Positions 34,950 to 45,435 of a DNA stretch of 64,000 nucleotides are shown in pieces. Source of the DNA: an uncultured Chlamydiaceae bacterium (GTDB lineage Bacteria > Chlamydiota > Chlamydiia > Chlamydiales > Chlamydiaceae); assembly GCA_937884635.1 (NCBI GenBank), contig CALGBW010000050.1:56663-120662 (forward strand), given 5' to 3'. How positions within the stretch are numbered: position 1 is the first letter of the stretch; each line of letters opens with the position of its first letter. Made by a program: the position numbers and the translations under genes. A model generated the notes under the pieces. That model was not told the DNA's origin and searched no databases. It worked only from the letters and a program-made list of their open reading frames with translations.

Positions 34950-37900
34950 ATGAACAAAAGTGTAGAAGAGTCCAAGGGAAGTTTTTCCCTAAATGAAGAG
35001 AAAATTTTAGCTTTTTGGAATGAAGAGAATATTTTCCATAAATCTCTTGAAAATCGTAAGGGCTGCTCTTTGTTCTCCTTTTATGATGGCCCTCCTTTTG
35101 CTACTGGACTTCCTCATTATGGACACCTTTTGGCAAGCACGATTAAAGATGTAGTTTGTCGTTATGCAACCATGGATGGGTATTACGTTCCTAGACGTTT
35201 TGGGTGGGATTGTCATGGTGTCCCAGTTGAATATGAAGTAGAAAAGAAACTAGGCCTTACAGATCCAGGGGCAATAGAGAAATTTGGTATAGGCAGTTTC
35301 AATGAAGAGTGTCGTAGTGTTGTTTTCCGCTATGTAGATGAGTGGAAATACTATGTCTCTCGCATTGGTCGTTGGGTAGATTTTGATGCTACATGGAAAA
35401 CCATGGATACTTCTTTTATGGAAAGTGTCTGGTGGGTGTTTGGCTCTTTATATGACCAAGGTCTTGTTTACGAAGGGGTCAAAGTGGTTCCATTTTCTAC
35501 GCAACTTGGAACGCCATTATCTAACTTTGAAGCAGGGCAAAACTATAAAGAGGTGAATGATCCTTCTGTTGTATTAAAATTTGCTTTGCATGGAGATGCT
35601 GCTTCTCTTCTTGTTTGGACAACAACACCCTGGACTCTTGTATCCAATATGGCTTTGGCTGTAGGACCAAGTATTACTTACGTGCGCATTCAGGATAAGA
35701 ATTCTTCAGAACAATGGATTTTAGGCAAGGGCTGCGTTTCTCGATGGTTTTCTGAGGATTCTTATGAGATTGTAGAAGAATTTTCAGGTGAATCCTTAGT
35801 AGGAAAGAGCTATGACCCGCTTTTCTCCTTTTTTCAAGAAAAAAGATCTTCAGGGGCCTTTCATATCCTTCCAGCAGATTTTGTAGAAGAGAGTGAGGGA
35901 ACAGGCATTGTACATATGGCGCCTGCTTTTGGTGAGGTAGACTTTTTTGCCTGTCAGGAGCACCATGTTCCATTAGTATGCCCTGTAGATAATCATGGCT
36001 GTTTCACGGAAAGCATTCCTGATTATCAAGGGATGTATATCAAAGCAGCTGATAAGGCAATCATTAAGGACCTAAAAGGGCAGCAGAAAGTTTTCTATCA
36101 GGGGACTATTATGCACCGGTATCCTTTCTGTTGGAGAACGGATTCTCCTTTGATTTATAAGGCAGTCAATTCTTGGTTTGTTGCTGTTGATAAAATTAAA
36201 GAGAAGATGTTGAGGGCTAATTCACGGATTCATTGGATGCCGGGACATATTCAAGAAGGGCGATTTGGTAAGTGGCTAGAAGGCGCTAGAGATTGGGCAA
36301 TCAGTCGTAGTCGATATTGGGGAACCCCAATTCCTATTTGGCGTAGTGCAGATGGCGAGGTGATTGTTGTAAAATCCGTCAAAGAATTGGAGGAGCTATC
36401 AGGGCAACCAATTCATGATTTACATCGGCATTTCATTGATGAGATCGTCTTACAGAAAGATGGAAAATCTTTTCACAGAATACCTTATGTATTTGACTGC
36501 TGGTTTGACTCGGGTGCTATGCCGTATGCACAGAATCACTATCCATTTGAAAATAAGGAGATAACGGAGTCTTGTTTCCCTGCGGATTTTATTGCTGAGG
36601 GGTTAGATCAGACAAGAGGTTGGTTTTATACTTTGACCGTTATTGCAGCGGCTTTATTTGATCAACCTGCATTTAAGCATGCGGTTGTGAATGGTATTAT
36701 TCTCGCTGAAGATGGCAATAAGATGTCTAAGCGACTGAATAACTACCCGAGCCCTATTCATATTATGAATACCTATGGTGCTGATGCGCTTCGTTTGTAT
36801 TTATTGAATAGCGTTGTGGTTAGAGCTGATGATTTGCGTTTTTCTGATAAGGGGGTAGACTCTGTATTAAAGCAGGTGTTATTACCGCTCACGAATGCTC
36901 TTTCATTCTTTAAAACGTACGCGGATTTATACCATTTTGTCCCAAATGCATATCCTGAAGATACGTTAGCCTATACAGAGATTGATAGATGGATCTTATC
37001 GCATTTGTATAGTCTTGTAGGAAAAATTAAAGAGAGCATGAGTGTATATGATTTACAGTCAGCAGTTCAGCCATTTACAGACTTCATAGATGATTTAACC
37101 AATTGGTATATCCGACGTTCTCGCAGACGTTTCTGGGAGGCTGAAGATGTACCAGATCGTCGTGCTGCATTTGCTACCCTATATGAAGTACTATTAGTTC
37201 TTTCCAAAATAGCAGCTCCTTTTATTCCATTTTTAGCTGAGGAACTGTACCAACAGTTGAGAACGGATGGCGATCCCTTATCTGTGCATTTATGTGATTT
37301 TCCAGATCAAGACTTAAATAAGTTGTCTCCAGAGCTGGAATGTCGAATGAGTTATGTTCGTGAGGTTGTCGCCCTAGGGCATTCGCTGAGAAAAGAACAT
37401 AAGCTCAAGGTAAGGCAGCCTTTACCGAAGTTATGCGTAGTAGCAGCTAAAGAGCACATCAACGATTTGTTATTCTTTGAATCTTTGTTATTGGATGAGT
37501 TAAACATTAAAGAAGTTGTTTTCTACAAGGAAACACCTTCTTTTGTTACTACCACAGTGAAACCTAATTTCCGATCGTTAGGGAAAAAAGTAGGGTCTTA
37601 TATCAAGCAGATTCAAGAACGGTTATCGAAGCTTTCCCAACAGGAAATACAGAGCTTTATCCAAGATCAGACGCTTTTATTATCTATTGATGATAGAGAA
37701 TTTTCTTTAGGTAAAGATGATGTGGTCATTTCTTGGGAGGCTGGTGCAGGGCATGTTGCTAGAAGCTCTTCTTTATTCACAGTTGTTTTAGATTGTCAGT
37801 TAACAGAAGAACTATTGATGGAAGGAATTGCACGAGAATTTGTCAATAAAGTTAATACGATGCGACGCAACCTTCAGTTACATGTTTCTGATAGAATAGC

Positions 37901-38066
37901 GTTAACTATCCGCACTACTGAAGAAGTTCAAACTGCTTTTCTTCATTACCAGTCGTATATCTGCCAAGAGACTCTTACGATGCATTTCGAATTTCAAAAT
38001 GAGGCTATAGGTGAGGAGTGGGATATTAACGGTTATCCAACTACGATTAAGTGTGAGGTTATATAA
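34950..38066 (+). CDS. ileS: Isoleucine-tRNA ligase
   Basis: A 1038-residue class I synthetase. The HIGH motif appears as PHYGH in PPFATGLPHYGH, and KMSKR in DGNKMSKRLNN. The editing domain insertion contains LLVWTTTPWTL, and the tRNA-binding helical domain has TNWYIRRSRRRFW. The large size and C-terminal region resemble the eukaryotic-like IleRS group rather than the E. coli form. It is convergent with lepB across a shared terminator. Confidence 0.97.
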   Translation: MNKSVEESKGSFSLNEEKILAFWNEENIFHKSLENRKGCSLFSFYDGPPFATGLPHYGHLLASTIKDVVCRYATMDGYYVPRRFGWDCHGVPVEYEVEKKLGLTDPGAIEKFGIGSFNEECRSVVFRYVDEWKYYVSRIGRWVDFDATWKTMDTSFMESVWWVFGSLYDQGLVYEGVKVVPFSTQLGTPLSNFEAGQNYKEVNDPSVVLKFALHGDAASLLVWTTTPWTLVSNMALAVGPSITYVRIQDKNSSEQWILGKGCVSRWFSEDSYEIVEEFSGESLVGKSYDPLFSFFQEKRSSGAFHILPADFVEESEGTGIVHMAPAFGEVDFFACQEHHVPLVCPVDNHGCFTESIPDYQGMYIKAADKAIIKDLKGQQKVFYQGTIMHRYPFCWRTDSPLIYKAVNSWFVAVDKIKEKMLRANSRIHWMPGHIQEGRFGKWLEGARDWAISRSRYWGTPIPIWRSADGEVIVVKSVKELEELSGQPIHDLHRHFIDEIVLQKDGKSFHRIPYVFDCWFDSGAMPYAQNHYPFENKEITESCFPADFIAEGLDQTRGWFYTLTVIAAALFDQPAFKHAVVNGIILAEDGNKMSKRLNNYPSPIHIMNTYGADALRLYLLNSVVVRADDLRFSDKGVDSVLKQVLLPLTNALSFFKTYADLYHFVPNAYPEDTLAYTEIDRWILSHLYSLVGKIKESMSVYDLQSAVQPFTDFIDDLTNWYIRRSRRRFWEAEDVPDRRAAFATLYEVLLVLSKIAAPFIPFLAEELYQQLRTDGDPLSVHLCDFPDQDLNKLSPELECRMSYVREVVALGHSLRKEHKLKVRQPLPKLCVVAAKEHINDLLFFESLLLDELNIKEVVFYKETPSFVTTTVKPNFRSLGKKVGSYIKQIQERLSKLSQQEIQSFIQDQTLLLSIDDREFSLGKDDVVISWEAGAGHVARSSSLFTVVLDCQLTEELLMEGIAREFVNKVNTMRRNLQLHVSDRIALTIRTTEEVQTAFLHYQSYICQETLTMHFEFQNEAIGEEWDINGYPTTIKCEVI

Positions 38067-38128
38067 AACTAGTCTTTAGCCTAAAGCTTGAGAAAAGGCG
38101 GCCGTAAATATTGTCTCCATGAAGTGAG

Positions 38129-38160
38129 AAAAGCCTCTGGGAAGTCTCTCAGAGGCTTTT
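38129..38160. terminator. Bidirectional terminator between ileS and lepB
   Basis: A perfect 11-bp stem AAAAGCCTCTG / CAGAGGCTTTT with a 10-nt loop sits between the two convergent genes. Both strands end the stem with a T run. Confidence 0.85.
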
Positions 38161-38165
38161 GTGTA

Positions 38166-40031
38166 TTAGTCTATAGGAGGAAATAACCTTGAACGACGTC
38201 TGTATTGTCGGTATCCAATGATAAAGAGTACAATTGCAAGTGCAGATCCATTCATCAGATATCCTGGGAGTGTTATTGGCGCAGGTTCGCTGTTTAATTT
38301 ACCAAAATGACCTATAGGCCAAAATACCCATACAGGAGATCCCAGAAGATTTTCAACGGGGACAAATCCAAACTCACGGCTATCCGCACTCATTGGGTAG
38401 TTATCTCCTAGAACGAGAATGTGCCCTTCTGGAATTTTCAGACCAAATTTATGCATAAAAGTAATAAATTTTTCTGGTTCCTTTGGAGGAAGGCCTTTGT
38501 CAATGAATGCAATATAAGGTTTGTCTTCAGAAGAAGCATCTTGTTTAGCTTTTTCTGATTGTACAAACTTCTGTAAAGCAGGATCATTTTTAATAAATAC
38601 AGGTGCATCCATAATGTATAGATTTCCCTGGTTATAAAATGCATATCGATTTGGGAAAGGAGTGTGCTGAGGGGAACTTGGTATGTATAGAGAATGAAAC
38701 TGGATTCCACAATTGAACAAGAGTACCACTTGAGCATCATTTAATTGAGTCAATGGGTGAGGAGGTTTTAACTTTGTACGCATGCCCAGGGAATTAATTT
38801 TATATGCATTTCCTTTTAGATACTCATAACACCCATCAGGGACATGCTCAAGGGGAATAGCGAATAAAAGATCCGAAGTGCTCTGTTCAAATGGATGATA
38901 TTTATATGCGCGCCCTCCTGATACAACAAAACGAGATGTAGTGAGGTTGTTGCGGATTAGATGAATATGTTCTTCCCTGAGAGGGAGGAGTGTTTTCATC
39001 GGCTGAATGCAGGGGTGTGCCCGATGATAGGGAAGGGGCGCAGGATACGAAACATTGGCCGTATGAGCTATTTCCAAATACATTGGGGAGGTATGATCTT
39101 GGATCACATGTGTCAGCGCTGCTTGTTGATGTGTGAGAATCCTTACCATGGCATAGTTGCCCATGCCAAAAAGATCTGCATAGCTAACTGGAGTGTCCCT
39201 ATCGTATTTCAAAAGATTTGGTTGGTCATTTTTCCAGGATTTTTCAGCAAAAAATTGTCCATAAAGAGATTGCCTAGGAAATGATGCCTTCCCAAACGGT
39301 TGATGAAATTGGTTGAAAAAAATATTAGAGGACATCCCTGAAGAAGACATTGTAATCGTTCCATCAAATGAGATGAGGGGAACATGGTATAATTTCTCTA
39401 AAGAATCAGGGAAAACAATAGGCTGATCTTTTTCGTCTATGCCGTAGAGTTTGCCGCCGTAGAAGTACAGTCTATCCCCGGGTCTTCCTAAGCAACGTTT
39501 GATATAGCGTTTTTTCCCTGGAATGAGGCCAAAGTATGTAGTATTAGCGTCAGCAATAGGAAGATCTCCGACTGTAAATACAACAAGTCCCCCTCTGGTG
39601 ATAGAATCTGGGTGAAAAGCAATATTTTTTTTTAGAAAGGGGACGCGAAAGCCAAATGTAGTTTTGGATACTAACATGCGATCTTGCTCTAAAATTGTAG
39701 GTCGCATGGATCCTGTCGGCACTTCATATAATTCAAACCAAAACTGTCTGACAAAGAAAGCAACTGCTGCAGCAAAGCAAATAGCCTTAACGGTCTCGTA
39801 AATGCGGCTCGGTAGGGATAAAGGGAAACTTTTTTGAAAATCTTGAGCTTCGTGAGCCAACGTCGTTGCTGTTTCAGAATCTTGCTGAAAAATAGCTTCT
39901 TCCAGCTTCTCAAGAATATGGAGTAGCTTTTGTTTTTGATCAGGGTTTTTAGTTAAAGTCTTGCTTTTAAGAAATTTGTAACTAGAAAGAAGTATGCGAT
40001 GGCATTTATTTAATGAGTAGAGGCGAGACAT
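38166..40031 (-). CDS. lepB: Signal peptidase I (chlamydial long form)
   Basis: Cleaves Sec signal peptides at the outer face of the inner membrane. The serine-lysine dyad is S108 in EVPTGSMRPT and K178 in KRYIKRCLGRPGD; the box E motif GDNYPMSADSREFG is near the C-terminus. A membrane anchor lies at about 80-97 and a second hydrophobic segment at about 592-612. At 621 residues it is almost twice the E. coli enzyme because of a large insertion of about 300 residues between the Lys region and GDN motif. This long form is known for chlamydiae (CT020). Confidence 0.93.
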   Translation of the reverse strand: MSRLYSLNKCHRILLSSYKFLKSKTLTKNPDQKQKLLHILEKLEEAIFQQDSETATTLAHEAQDFQKSFPLSLPSRIYETVKAICFAAAVAFFVRQFWFELYEVPTGSMRPTILEQDRMLVSKTTFGFRVPFLKKNIAFHPDSITRGGLVVFTVGDLPIADANTTYFGLIPGKKRYIKRCLGRPGDRLYFYGGKLYGIDEKDQPIVFPDSLEKLYHVPLISFDGTITMSSSGMSSNIFFNQFHQPFGKASFPRQSLYGQFFAEKSWKNDQPNLLKYDRDTPVSYADLFGMGNYAMVRILTHQQAALTHVIQDHTSPMYLEIAHTANVSYPAPLPYHRAHPCIQPMKTLLPLREEHIHLIRNNLTTSRFVVSGGRAYKYHPFEQSTSDLLFAIPLEHVPDGCYEYLKGNAYKINSLGMRTKLKPPHPLTQLNDAQVVLLFNCGIQFHSLYIPSSPQHTPFPNRYAFYNQGNLYIMDAPVFIKNDPALQKFVQSEKAKQDASSEDKPYIAFIDKGLPPKEPEKFITFMHKFGLKIPEGHILVLGDNYPMSADSREFGFVPVENLLGSPVWVFWPIGHFGKLNSEPAPITLPGYLMNGSALAIVLFIIGYRQYRRRSRLFPPID

Positions 40032-40254
40032 GGGAGTTCAGAATAGGTTAAGCTTGCAATCTAATTAACTATTTATGATTTGCTAGCGGCAGGATAAAGG
40101 CCGCTCTATTAAATTAATCCACTTTGATTACGCAGTCTCGTTCATTCCTAACTCGACTGTATTCACGGGACAACTAAAACATAACGCCACCACCGTAGTC
40201 AACATCAACTATCGTCTATAAAAGAATAGAGAGTCTTCTAACTACCTACAAATT

Positions 40255-40998
40255 TTATAGATTAGGGGCTTCATAGTGATAGGGGGAGTTTGCGTTATGG
40301 CCTGTGTCTATGGCGTGTACAATTACAGGGCCTGTTGGAGTGTCTATGCTGATCCAAAGAGGAAAGACGGATACATTGTGATCAGCAAAATACATAAGGA
40401 TTTTTTTCCCTGATAGTGCAGATACGTCTTGGGGCCAAGTGGCTAATTTAGCATAAATTGACTGTGTCTGAGTGGGGGATCCCTCTATAACAACTTTAGG
40501 TTGCCACAAGGTTTTATCTTTACCGCTCTTTTTGAGTAAGTGGGGAGGGACAGGTTTGAGAGGTAGTTGTAGTAATTTGACAACTAGAGGTAGTTCCGTT
40601 TCAGTATTAAGTTGTTTCCATTTTTGCGTTTTTGTCTCTAGAAAGAATGCTGTAGCGTTATTCCTAGTTAGAGAGATTAAAAATAATTTTCTAGGAGAGT
40701 GTAGTTGATGAATGAGATCCTTCCAAGGTGTGTTTTTGGATAGGGCTTTGTCTTTTTGAGAAAGAGAAGCGAATTCTGACATTTCGATGAGAACTCGTGA
40801 TTCAGAAACATCTTTGATGAATAAAAAAACTTTTTTAGTCCCTTTGCTAAGAGTAACGTAATCTCCGGGTTGAGAAAGAAAAATATTATTTTGAATTGTT
40901 AAAGAATCTGCTTGTAGGTAAGTATGGAAGAAGAAAACACTGAAGAAACTGGCTGCACGCAGCAGAGTAAATAGGCGCGTTTTTGCTTGCTTTTTCAT
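40255..40998 (-). CDS. Exported protein of unknown function (CT021 type)
   Basis: A 247-residue protein with a signal peptide (MKKQAKTRLFTLLRAASFFSVFFFHTYLQA). The frame also opens with GTG at 41046; the internal ATG at 40998 gives a standard signal peptide but has no clear ribosome binding site, so the start is open. The mature part is beta-rich and basic with no recognised motif. It is divergent from rpmE. The order lepB-this gene-rpmE matches CT020-CT021-CT022. Confidence 0.65.
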   Translation of the reverse strand: MKKQAKTRLFTLLRAASFFSVFFFHTYLQADSLTIQNNIFLSQPGDYVTLSKGTKKVFLFIKDVSESRVLIEMSEFASLSQKDKALSKNTPWKDLIHQLHSPRKLFLISLTRNNATAFFLETKTQKWKQLNTETELPLVVKLLQLPLKPVPPHLLKKSGKDKTLWQPKVVIEGSPTQTQSIYAKLATWPQDVSALSGKKILMYFADHNVSVFPLWISIDTPTGPVIVHAIDTGHNANSPYHYEAPNL

Positions 40999-41077
40999 GG
41001 AAGGTTTCGCTACACTTTCCCCGATCTCTCGTGTCGTGGTTTCCACATACTAAGATAGTGATTTTGGAGTTGTCAAC

Positions 41078-41404
41078 ATGAAAAAAAACATCCATCCCGA
41101 GTACAGACAGGTTTTGTTTGTAGACTCTTCTACAGGCTATAAGTTTGTCTGCGGTTCTACATATCAAGGTGACAAAACGGAGGTTTTCGAAGGGGTAGAG
41201 TATCCTGTTTGTTACGTCAGCGTATCCTCTTCTTCTCACCCATTCTTTACAGGAAGTAAGAAGTTCGTTGATGCTGAAGGGCGTGTGGATAAATTCTTGA
41301 AACGTTACAGCAGTGTAAAACAAGCTCCAGCTTTGCCTGCAGATAATGCAGTTGAGGGTATTTCCAAATCGAAAAAGAAAGCTTCATCTAAGAAGAAAAA
41401 ATAA
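41078..41404 (+). CDS. rpmE: 50S ribosomal protein bL31, type B-like
   Basis: Large-subunit bridge protein. [16 protein letters not shown] and [10 protein letters not shown] are characteristic of L31, closer to the zinc-free type B form because no CxxC pairs are present. At 108 residues it is longer than usual because of a Lys/Ser-rich C-terminal tail ([13 protein letters not shown]), which probably binds rRNA. Confidence 0.93.
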   Translation: MKKNIHPEYRQVLFVDSSTGYKFVCGSTYQGDKTEVFEGVEYPVCYVSVSSSSHPFFTGSKKFVDAEGRVDKFLKRYSSVKQAPALPADNAVEGISKSKKKASSKKKK

Positions 41405-41782
41405 TTTTCATTTTTTAGTTCACCTCAAAGGTCCTGCCAGCCATATATGTGGTTTGAGTAGGGCTTTTTTTTGTAAAATTCTTTATTGCGTAATTTTGAG
41501 TGTTGTCCCAAGCAGGGACTCGAGTCTATTGATGCGGTTGGGCAAAAGCTGGTGTGAATGTAGCTAATCGCCCTTGACTTTCTATGTAACAAGGGTAAAG
41601 ATAGATGAGAGAAGAATTGCCCCGGGTTATGTTTTCTGAAGTACTCTTGCTCAGTTGGCAAATCAGAGTGGGTATCCACTAATCGTCTTTCGCTTAGGCA
41701 GGAGACTAACCCGTTATTTTGGTGCGGGTAATTTATTTAGTCCCTGTTGGTTATATAGCCTTTTTTTTGTACTAGATAGTTC
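41405..41782. other. Gene-free stretch between rpmE and prfA
   Basis: This 378-bp stretch holds a T-rich tract after rpmE (about 41466-41473), copy 1 of the promoter-like repeat at 41554-41608, and before prfA a small hairpin with ACCCG / CGGGT arms around 41709-41729. The repeat is placed to drive the long prfA-metG gene run. Confidence 0.6.
41554..41608 (+). promoter_or_regulatory. Promoter-like repeat, copy 1 (upstream of prfA)
   Basis: TTGACT at 41574-41579, a 16-bp spacer and TAAAGA at 41596-41601. The preceding bases GTGAATGTAGCTAATCGCCC are identical in copy 2 at 63856. Similarity between these two copies continues about 50 bases downstream. It lies about 180 bp before prfA on the same strand. 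Confidence 0.6.
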
Positions 41783-42868
41783 ATGAAGAATAAAGTTTTA
41801 GAGTATCTCAAGCGCCTAGAAGAAGTAGAAACGCTTATTTCGAATCCTGATATTTTTAATAATCAAAAAGAGTACAGTCTTTTAAGTAAAGAGCATGCTC
41901 GTCTTTCCGAAATGAAAGAAGTGTATGATGCTATCGTGGCTACAGAAAAGGTCTTAAAAGATGACAAGGCAGCTCTTTCTATCGAGACAGATAGTGAAAT
42001 CGTTTTGATGTTGGAAGAGGGAATAAAGCAGGAAGAATCTGCGTTGGAAAGTTTATCTAAGAAATTAGAAGGTTTGTTAGTTCCGCCTGATCCCGATGAT
42101 GACTTGAATGTAATTATGGAATTACGAGCTGGCACGGGTGGGGATGAGGCAGCTTTATTTGTTGCCGACTGTGTAAGAATGTATCACTTGTATGCTACTT
42201 CTAAGGGATGGCAGAGTGAGGTTTTATCCATTTCTGAATCAGACTTAGGTGGATACAAGGAATATGTGGTAGGCTTCTCCGGTTCTGGTGTCAAGCGATT
42301 TTTGCAGTATGAGGCTGGAACACATCGCGTGCAAAGAGTGCCCGAAACAGAAGCTCAGGGACGTGTACATACGTCTGCCATCACTGTTGCTGTTTTGCCT
42401 GAGCCGGCAGAGGATGATGGAGATATTGTGATCGATGAAAAGGATTTACGCATTGATACGTTCCGGTCTTCGGGAGCAGGAGGGCAACATGTCAATGTGA
42501 CAGATTCCGCTGTGAGGATTACCCACCTACCTACAGGAGTGGTGGTCTCTTGTCAAGATGAGCGCAGCCAGCACAAGAATAAAGCAAAGGCAATGCGTAT
42601 TCTAAAAGCGCGTATTCGTGATGCTGAGATGCAGAAACGGCAGAGAGAAGCTTCAGCTATGCGTTCTGCGCAAGTGGGGAGTGGGGACAGATCTGAGCGT
42701 ATTCGTACATATAATTTCCCACAAAACCGAGTAACTGATCATCGCATTGGTTTGACGTTGTATAGTTTAGATAAAATTATGGCTGGAGATTTAGACCCCA
42801 TAACGTCTGCCTTGGTCAGTCATGCTTATCATCAGTTATTGAAGAGTGACAACGAGAAACATTCTTAA
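41783..42868 (+). CDS. prfA: Peptide chain release factor 1
   Basis: Terminates translation at UAA/UAG. The 361-residue protein has the catalytic GGQ in [15 protein letters not shown], and the stop-codon recognition region around [17 protein letters not shown], which identifies RF1/RF2. The absence of the RF2 programmed frameshift and the position before prmC support RF1. It overlaps prmC by 23 bp, coupling it to its own methyltransferase. Confidence 0.95.
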   Translation: MKNKVLEYLKRLEEVETLISNPDIFNNQKEYSLLSKEHARLSEMKEVYDAIVATEKVLKDDKAALSIETDSEIVLMLEEGIKQEESALESLSKKLEGLLVPPDPDDDLNVIMELRAGTGGDEAALFVADCVRMYHLYATSKGWQSEVLSISESDLGGYKEYVVGFSGSGVKRFLQYEAGTHRVQRVPETEAQGRVHTSAITVAVLPEPAEDDGDIVIDEKDLRIDTFRSSGAGGQHVNVTDSAVRITHLPTGVVVSCQDERSQHKNKAKAMRILKARIRDAEMQKRQREASAMRSAQVGSGDRSERIRTYNFPQNRVTDHRIGLTLYSLDKIMAGDLDPITSALVSHAYHQLLKSDNEKHS

Positions 42869-43709
42869 GAAAGCGGCTGAGTATTTACAGTTTCGCGGAG
42901 TGCTTTTTGCTGAAAGAGAAGCAGAAGACCTTCTCTTAGATTTTTTAGGCAAAAGTTCGCGCTCGGCTTTATGGAGTACAGTCCTCTCTCCTCAACAACA
43001 GAGATTGTATTGGGAACGGGTTTATTTGCGGGGAACTAGGGTCCCAACTGCTTACATCCACGGCTCGGTTAACTTCCTTGGTTTATCATTAAAGGTGGGG
43101 CCCGAGGTTCTTATTCCTAGGCAGGAAACGGAAATACTCGCAGAGAGAATTATTCAGTATCTTGCTTATTCTCCCCAAGTATCCGTTTTTTATGATGTGT
43201 GTTGTGGTAGCGGGTGTTTAGGGCTTGCTGTGAAGGCGCATTGTCCTCAGGTAAAGGTCGTTTTATCAGATATTTGTCCCAAAGCAGCCTCTCTAGCTAG
43301 AAAAAATGCTGAGTTGAATCAGTTGGATGTCGATGTATTAGAGGGAGATCTGTTTGCTCCTTTTGATGCTCCAGCGGACGCTTTTGTGTGTAACCCCCCT
43401 TATTTATCTCTAAAAGAAATTTTCTCTGTTGATCCAGAAGTACGCTGTCATGAACCGTGGAAAGCTCTTCTAGGTGGTATTTCAGGGTTGGATTTTTATT
43501 ATCGGATAGCTCGAGATTTAAAACAGATTCTTTTACCAGGTGGTGTTGGTTGGCTAGAGATAGGGGCTACCCAAGGAGAGTGTATAAAGGAAATATTTAA
43601 TAAAATAGGGGTTTCAGGCGAATTGTACCAGGATTATGCGGGATTAGATAGGATTTTTTTCCTTGAATATCAAGAGTATGATCCTGTATCTTACGATGGT
43701 TATTCTTGA
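42846..43709 (+). CDS. prmC: Release factor glutamine methyltransferase PrmC (HemK)
   Basis: Methylates the glutamine of the GGQ motif of release factors. The 287-residue SAM enzyme has an N-terminal helical domain, the PRQETEIL segment, the SAM loop reading [14 protein letters not shown], and the catalytic NPPY in VCNPPYLSL. Start is GTG at 42846 inside the end of prfA. ffh follows after 12 bp. Confidence 0.93.
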   Translation: MTTRNILKKAAEYLQFRGVLFAEREAEDLLLDFLGKSSRSALWSTVLSPQQQRLYWERVYLRGTRVPTAYIHGSVNFLGLSLKVGPEVLIPRQETEILAERIIQYLAYSPQVSVFYDVCCGSGCLGLAVKAHCPQVKVVLSDICPKAASLARKNAELNQLDVDVLEGDLFAPFDAPADAFVCNPPYLSLKEIFSVDPEVRCHEPWKALLGGISGLDFYYRIARDLKQILLPGGVGWLEIGATQGECIKEIFNKIGVSGELYQDYAGLDRIFFLEYQEYDPVSYDGYS

Positions 43710-43721
43710 ATTTTCGAGTAG

Positions 43722-45065
43722 ATGATCAGTTCTCTATCGCATAAACTTTCTTCTATTTTTTCTTCTTTAATGACTTCTAAGAGGGTTACGGAGGAAAATA
43801 TATCGGACTCTATTAGGGAAGTTCGTTTGGCACTGCTTGATGCTGATGTGAATTATCAAGTAGTAAAGGAATTTATTGCGAAAGTAAAACAAAGAATAAT
43901 TGGGGAAAAGGTTTGGAAAAATATTTCCCCGGGACAGCAATTTATTCAGTGTTTGCATGAAGAAATTGCTTCTTTGCTTGGGAAGCAAGGTGGTTTGTCT
44001 CTTAGTGGCTCCCCAGCTGTGGTTTTGCTTTGCGGCCTTCAAGGAACAGGGAAAACTACAACCTGTGCGAAATTGGCTGATTATTTGTTGAGAGAGAAAA
44101 AAGCTAAAAAAATTTTAGTGGTTCCTTGCGACTTAAAACGATTTGCGGCTGTAGATCAATTAAAAGGACTGCTGGCCGCAATTGATGTAGAAGTTTTTTC
44201 CTGCGATAGCACAGATCCTGTTGATGTTGCTGAAAGGGCTTTGTCTTTTGCCAGGGAGCAGTATTTTGATGTTGTGCTGATTGATACTGCTGGTCGTTTG
44301 CATGTGGATGAAGCGTTAATGATGGAATTGCAAGATATCAATGAGGCGGTTCATCCTTGTGAGCGGTTGTTTGTATTGAACTTGGCTATGGGACAAAATG
44401 CCGTTGCAACTGCGAAAGCCTTCGATGAGAAACTAGATTTAACTGGCGTTATTATCTCTATGACAGATGGTGATGCTAGGGCTGGGGCGGTTTTATCTTT
44501 GAAATCTGCTTTAAATAAGCCTATTAAATTTGAAGGCTACGGGGAGAGAATTCAAGATTTGCGGCCTTTTGAAGCTAATTCTATGGCCGAGCGTATTCTT
44601 GGAATGGGGGATACGGTACATCTTGTTCAGAAGATGAAAGAATGTATTTCCGAAGAGGAAAATAAGGAATTAGAGGAAAAGTTAGTCAAGGCGACATTTA
44701 CTTATGAGGACTATTATAAGCAGATGTTAGCTTTTCGTCGTTTAGGTCCGTTGCGTAAGCTCGTTGGTATGATGCCTAGTTTCGGTGGAATTCGGCCTAG
44801 CGACAAGGATTTAGAAAATTCTGAAAAACAGATGAAACGAAGCGAAGCCATTATTCTTTCCATGACTCCTGAAGAAAGAAAGGAGAAGGTGGAATTGAGT
44901 ATGAGTCGTATGAAAAGGATTGCTGCAGGATGCGGATTGACTTTAGGGGATGTAAACCAGTTTCGTAAACAGATGGCGCAATCCAAGAAGTTTTTTAAAG
45001 GAATGACAAAAGAAAAAATAGAACAGATGAGTAAAAAAATGTCTGGAGGGAGTTTGTGGCGTTAA
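43722..45065 (+). CDS. ffh: Signal recognition particle protein Ffh
   Basis: GTPase that targets membrane proteins co-translationally. The 447-residue protein has the N domain, the G domain (GLQGTGKTTTCAKLA, DTAGRLHVD, and a GVIISMTDGDARAG segment) and the methionine-rich M domain (FRRLGPLRKLVGMMPSF onward). SRP RNA is not found in the window. Its 3' end overlaps the rpsP start by 10 bp. Confidence 0.96.
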   Translation: MISSLSHKLSSIFSSLMTSKRVTEENISDSIREVRLALLDADVNYQVVKEFIAKVKQRIIGEKVWKNISPGQQFIQCLHEEIASLLGKQGGLSLSGSPAVVLLCGLQGTGKTTTCAKLADYLLREKKAKKILVVPCDLKRFAAVDQLKGLLAAIDVEVFSCDSTDPVDVAERALSFAREQYFDVVLIDTAGRLHVDEALMMELQDINEAVHPCERLFVLNLAMGQNAVATAKAFDEKLDLTGVIISMTDGDARAGAVLSLKSALNKPIKFEGYGERIQDLRPFEANSMAERILGMGDTVHLVQKMKECISEEENKELEEKLVKATFTYEDYYKQMLAFRRLGPLRKLVGMMPSFGGIRPSDKDLENSEKQMKRSEAIILSMTPEERKEKVELSMSRMKRIAAGCGLTLGDVNQFRKQMAQSKKFFKGMTKEKIEQMSKKMSGGSLWR

Positions 45066-45418
45066 AAATTCGGTTAAGACAACAAGGACGACGTAATCAC
45101 GTTGTTTATAGATTAGTACTTGCTGATGTAGAGTCTCCTCGCGACGGTAAATATGTAGAGTTATTGGGCTGGTATGATCCTCATAGTTCTTTGAATTATC
45201 AACTCAAAAGTGAACGAATTTTTTATTGGTTAAACCAAGGTGCTGAGCTTACAGAGAAAGCAGCGGCATTAGTCAAACAAGGTGCTCCTGGTGTTTATAG
45301 CGAGTTCATGGCGAAAAAATTAGAGAAAAGAAATCAGGTTAGACAAAAACGTAAAGCCTATCGACATCGTCTCGCTGCAAGAAGAGCAGAGGTTGCAGCA
45401 CAGAACGCTGCCAAGTAA
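45056..45418 (+). CDS. rpsP: 30S ribosomal protein bS16
   Basis: MALKIRLRQQGRRNHVVYRLVLAD is the typical S16 N-terminus. At 120 residues it has a basic C-terminal extension. Start is a GTG at 45056 within ffh, with a GGAGGG ribosome binding site. The ffh-rpsP-trmD-rplS order is the classic bacterial cluster, here without rimM between rpsP and trmD. Confidence 0.95.
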   Translation: MALKIRLRQQGRRNHVVYRLVLADVESPRDGKYVELLGWYDPHSSLNYQLKSERIFYWLNQGAELTEKAAALVKQGAPGVYSEFMAKKLEKRNQVRQKRKAYRHRLAARRAEVAAQNAAK

Positions 45419-45435
45419 AGTTCTAGGCTAAAGGA

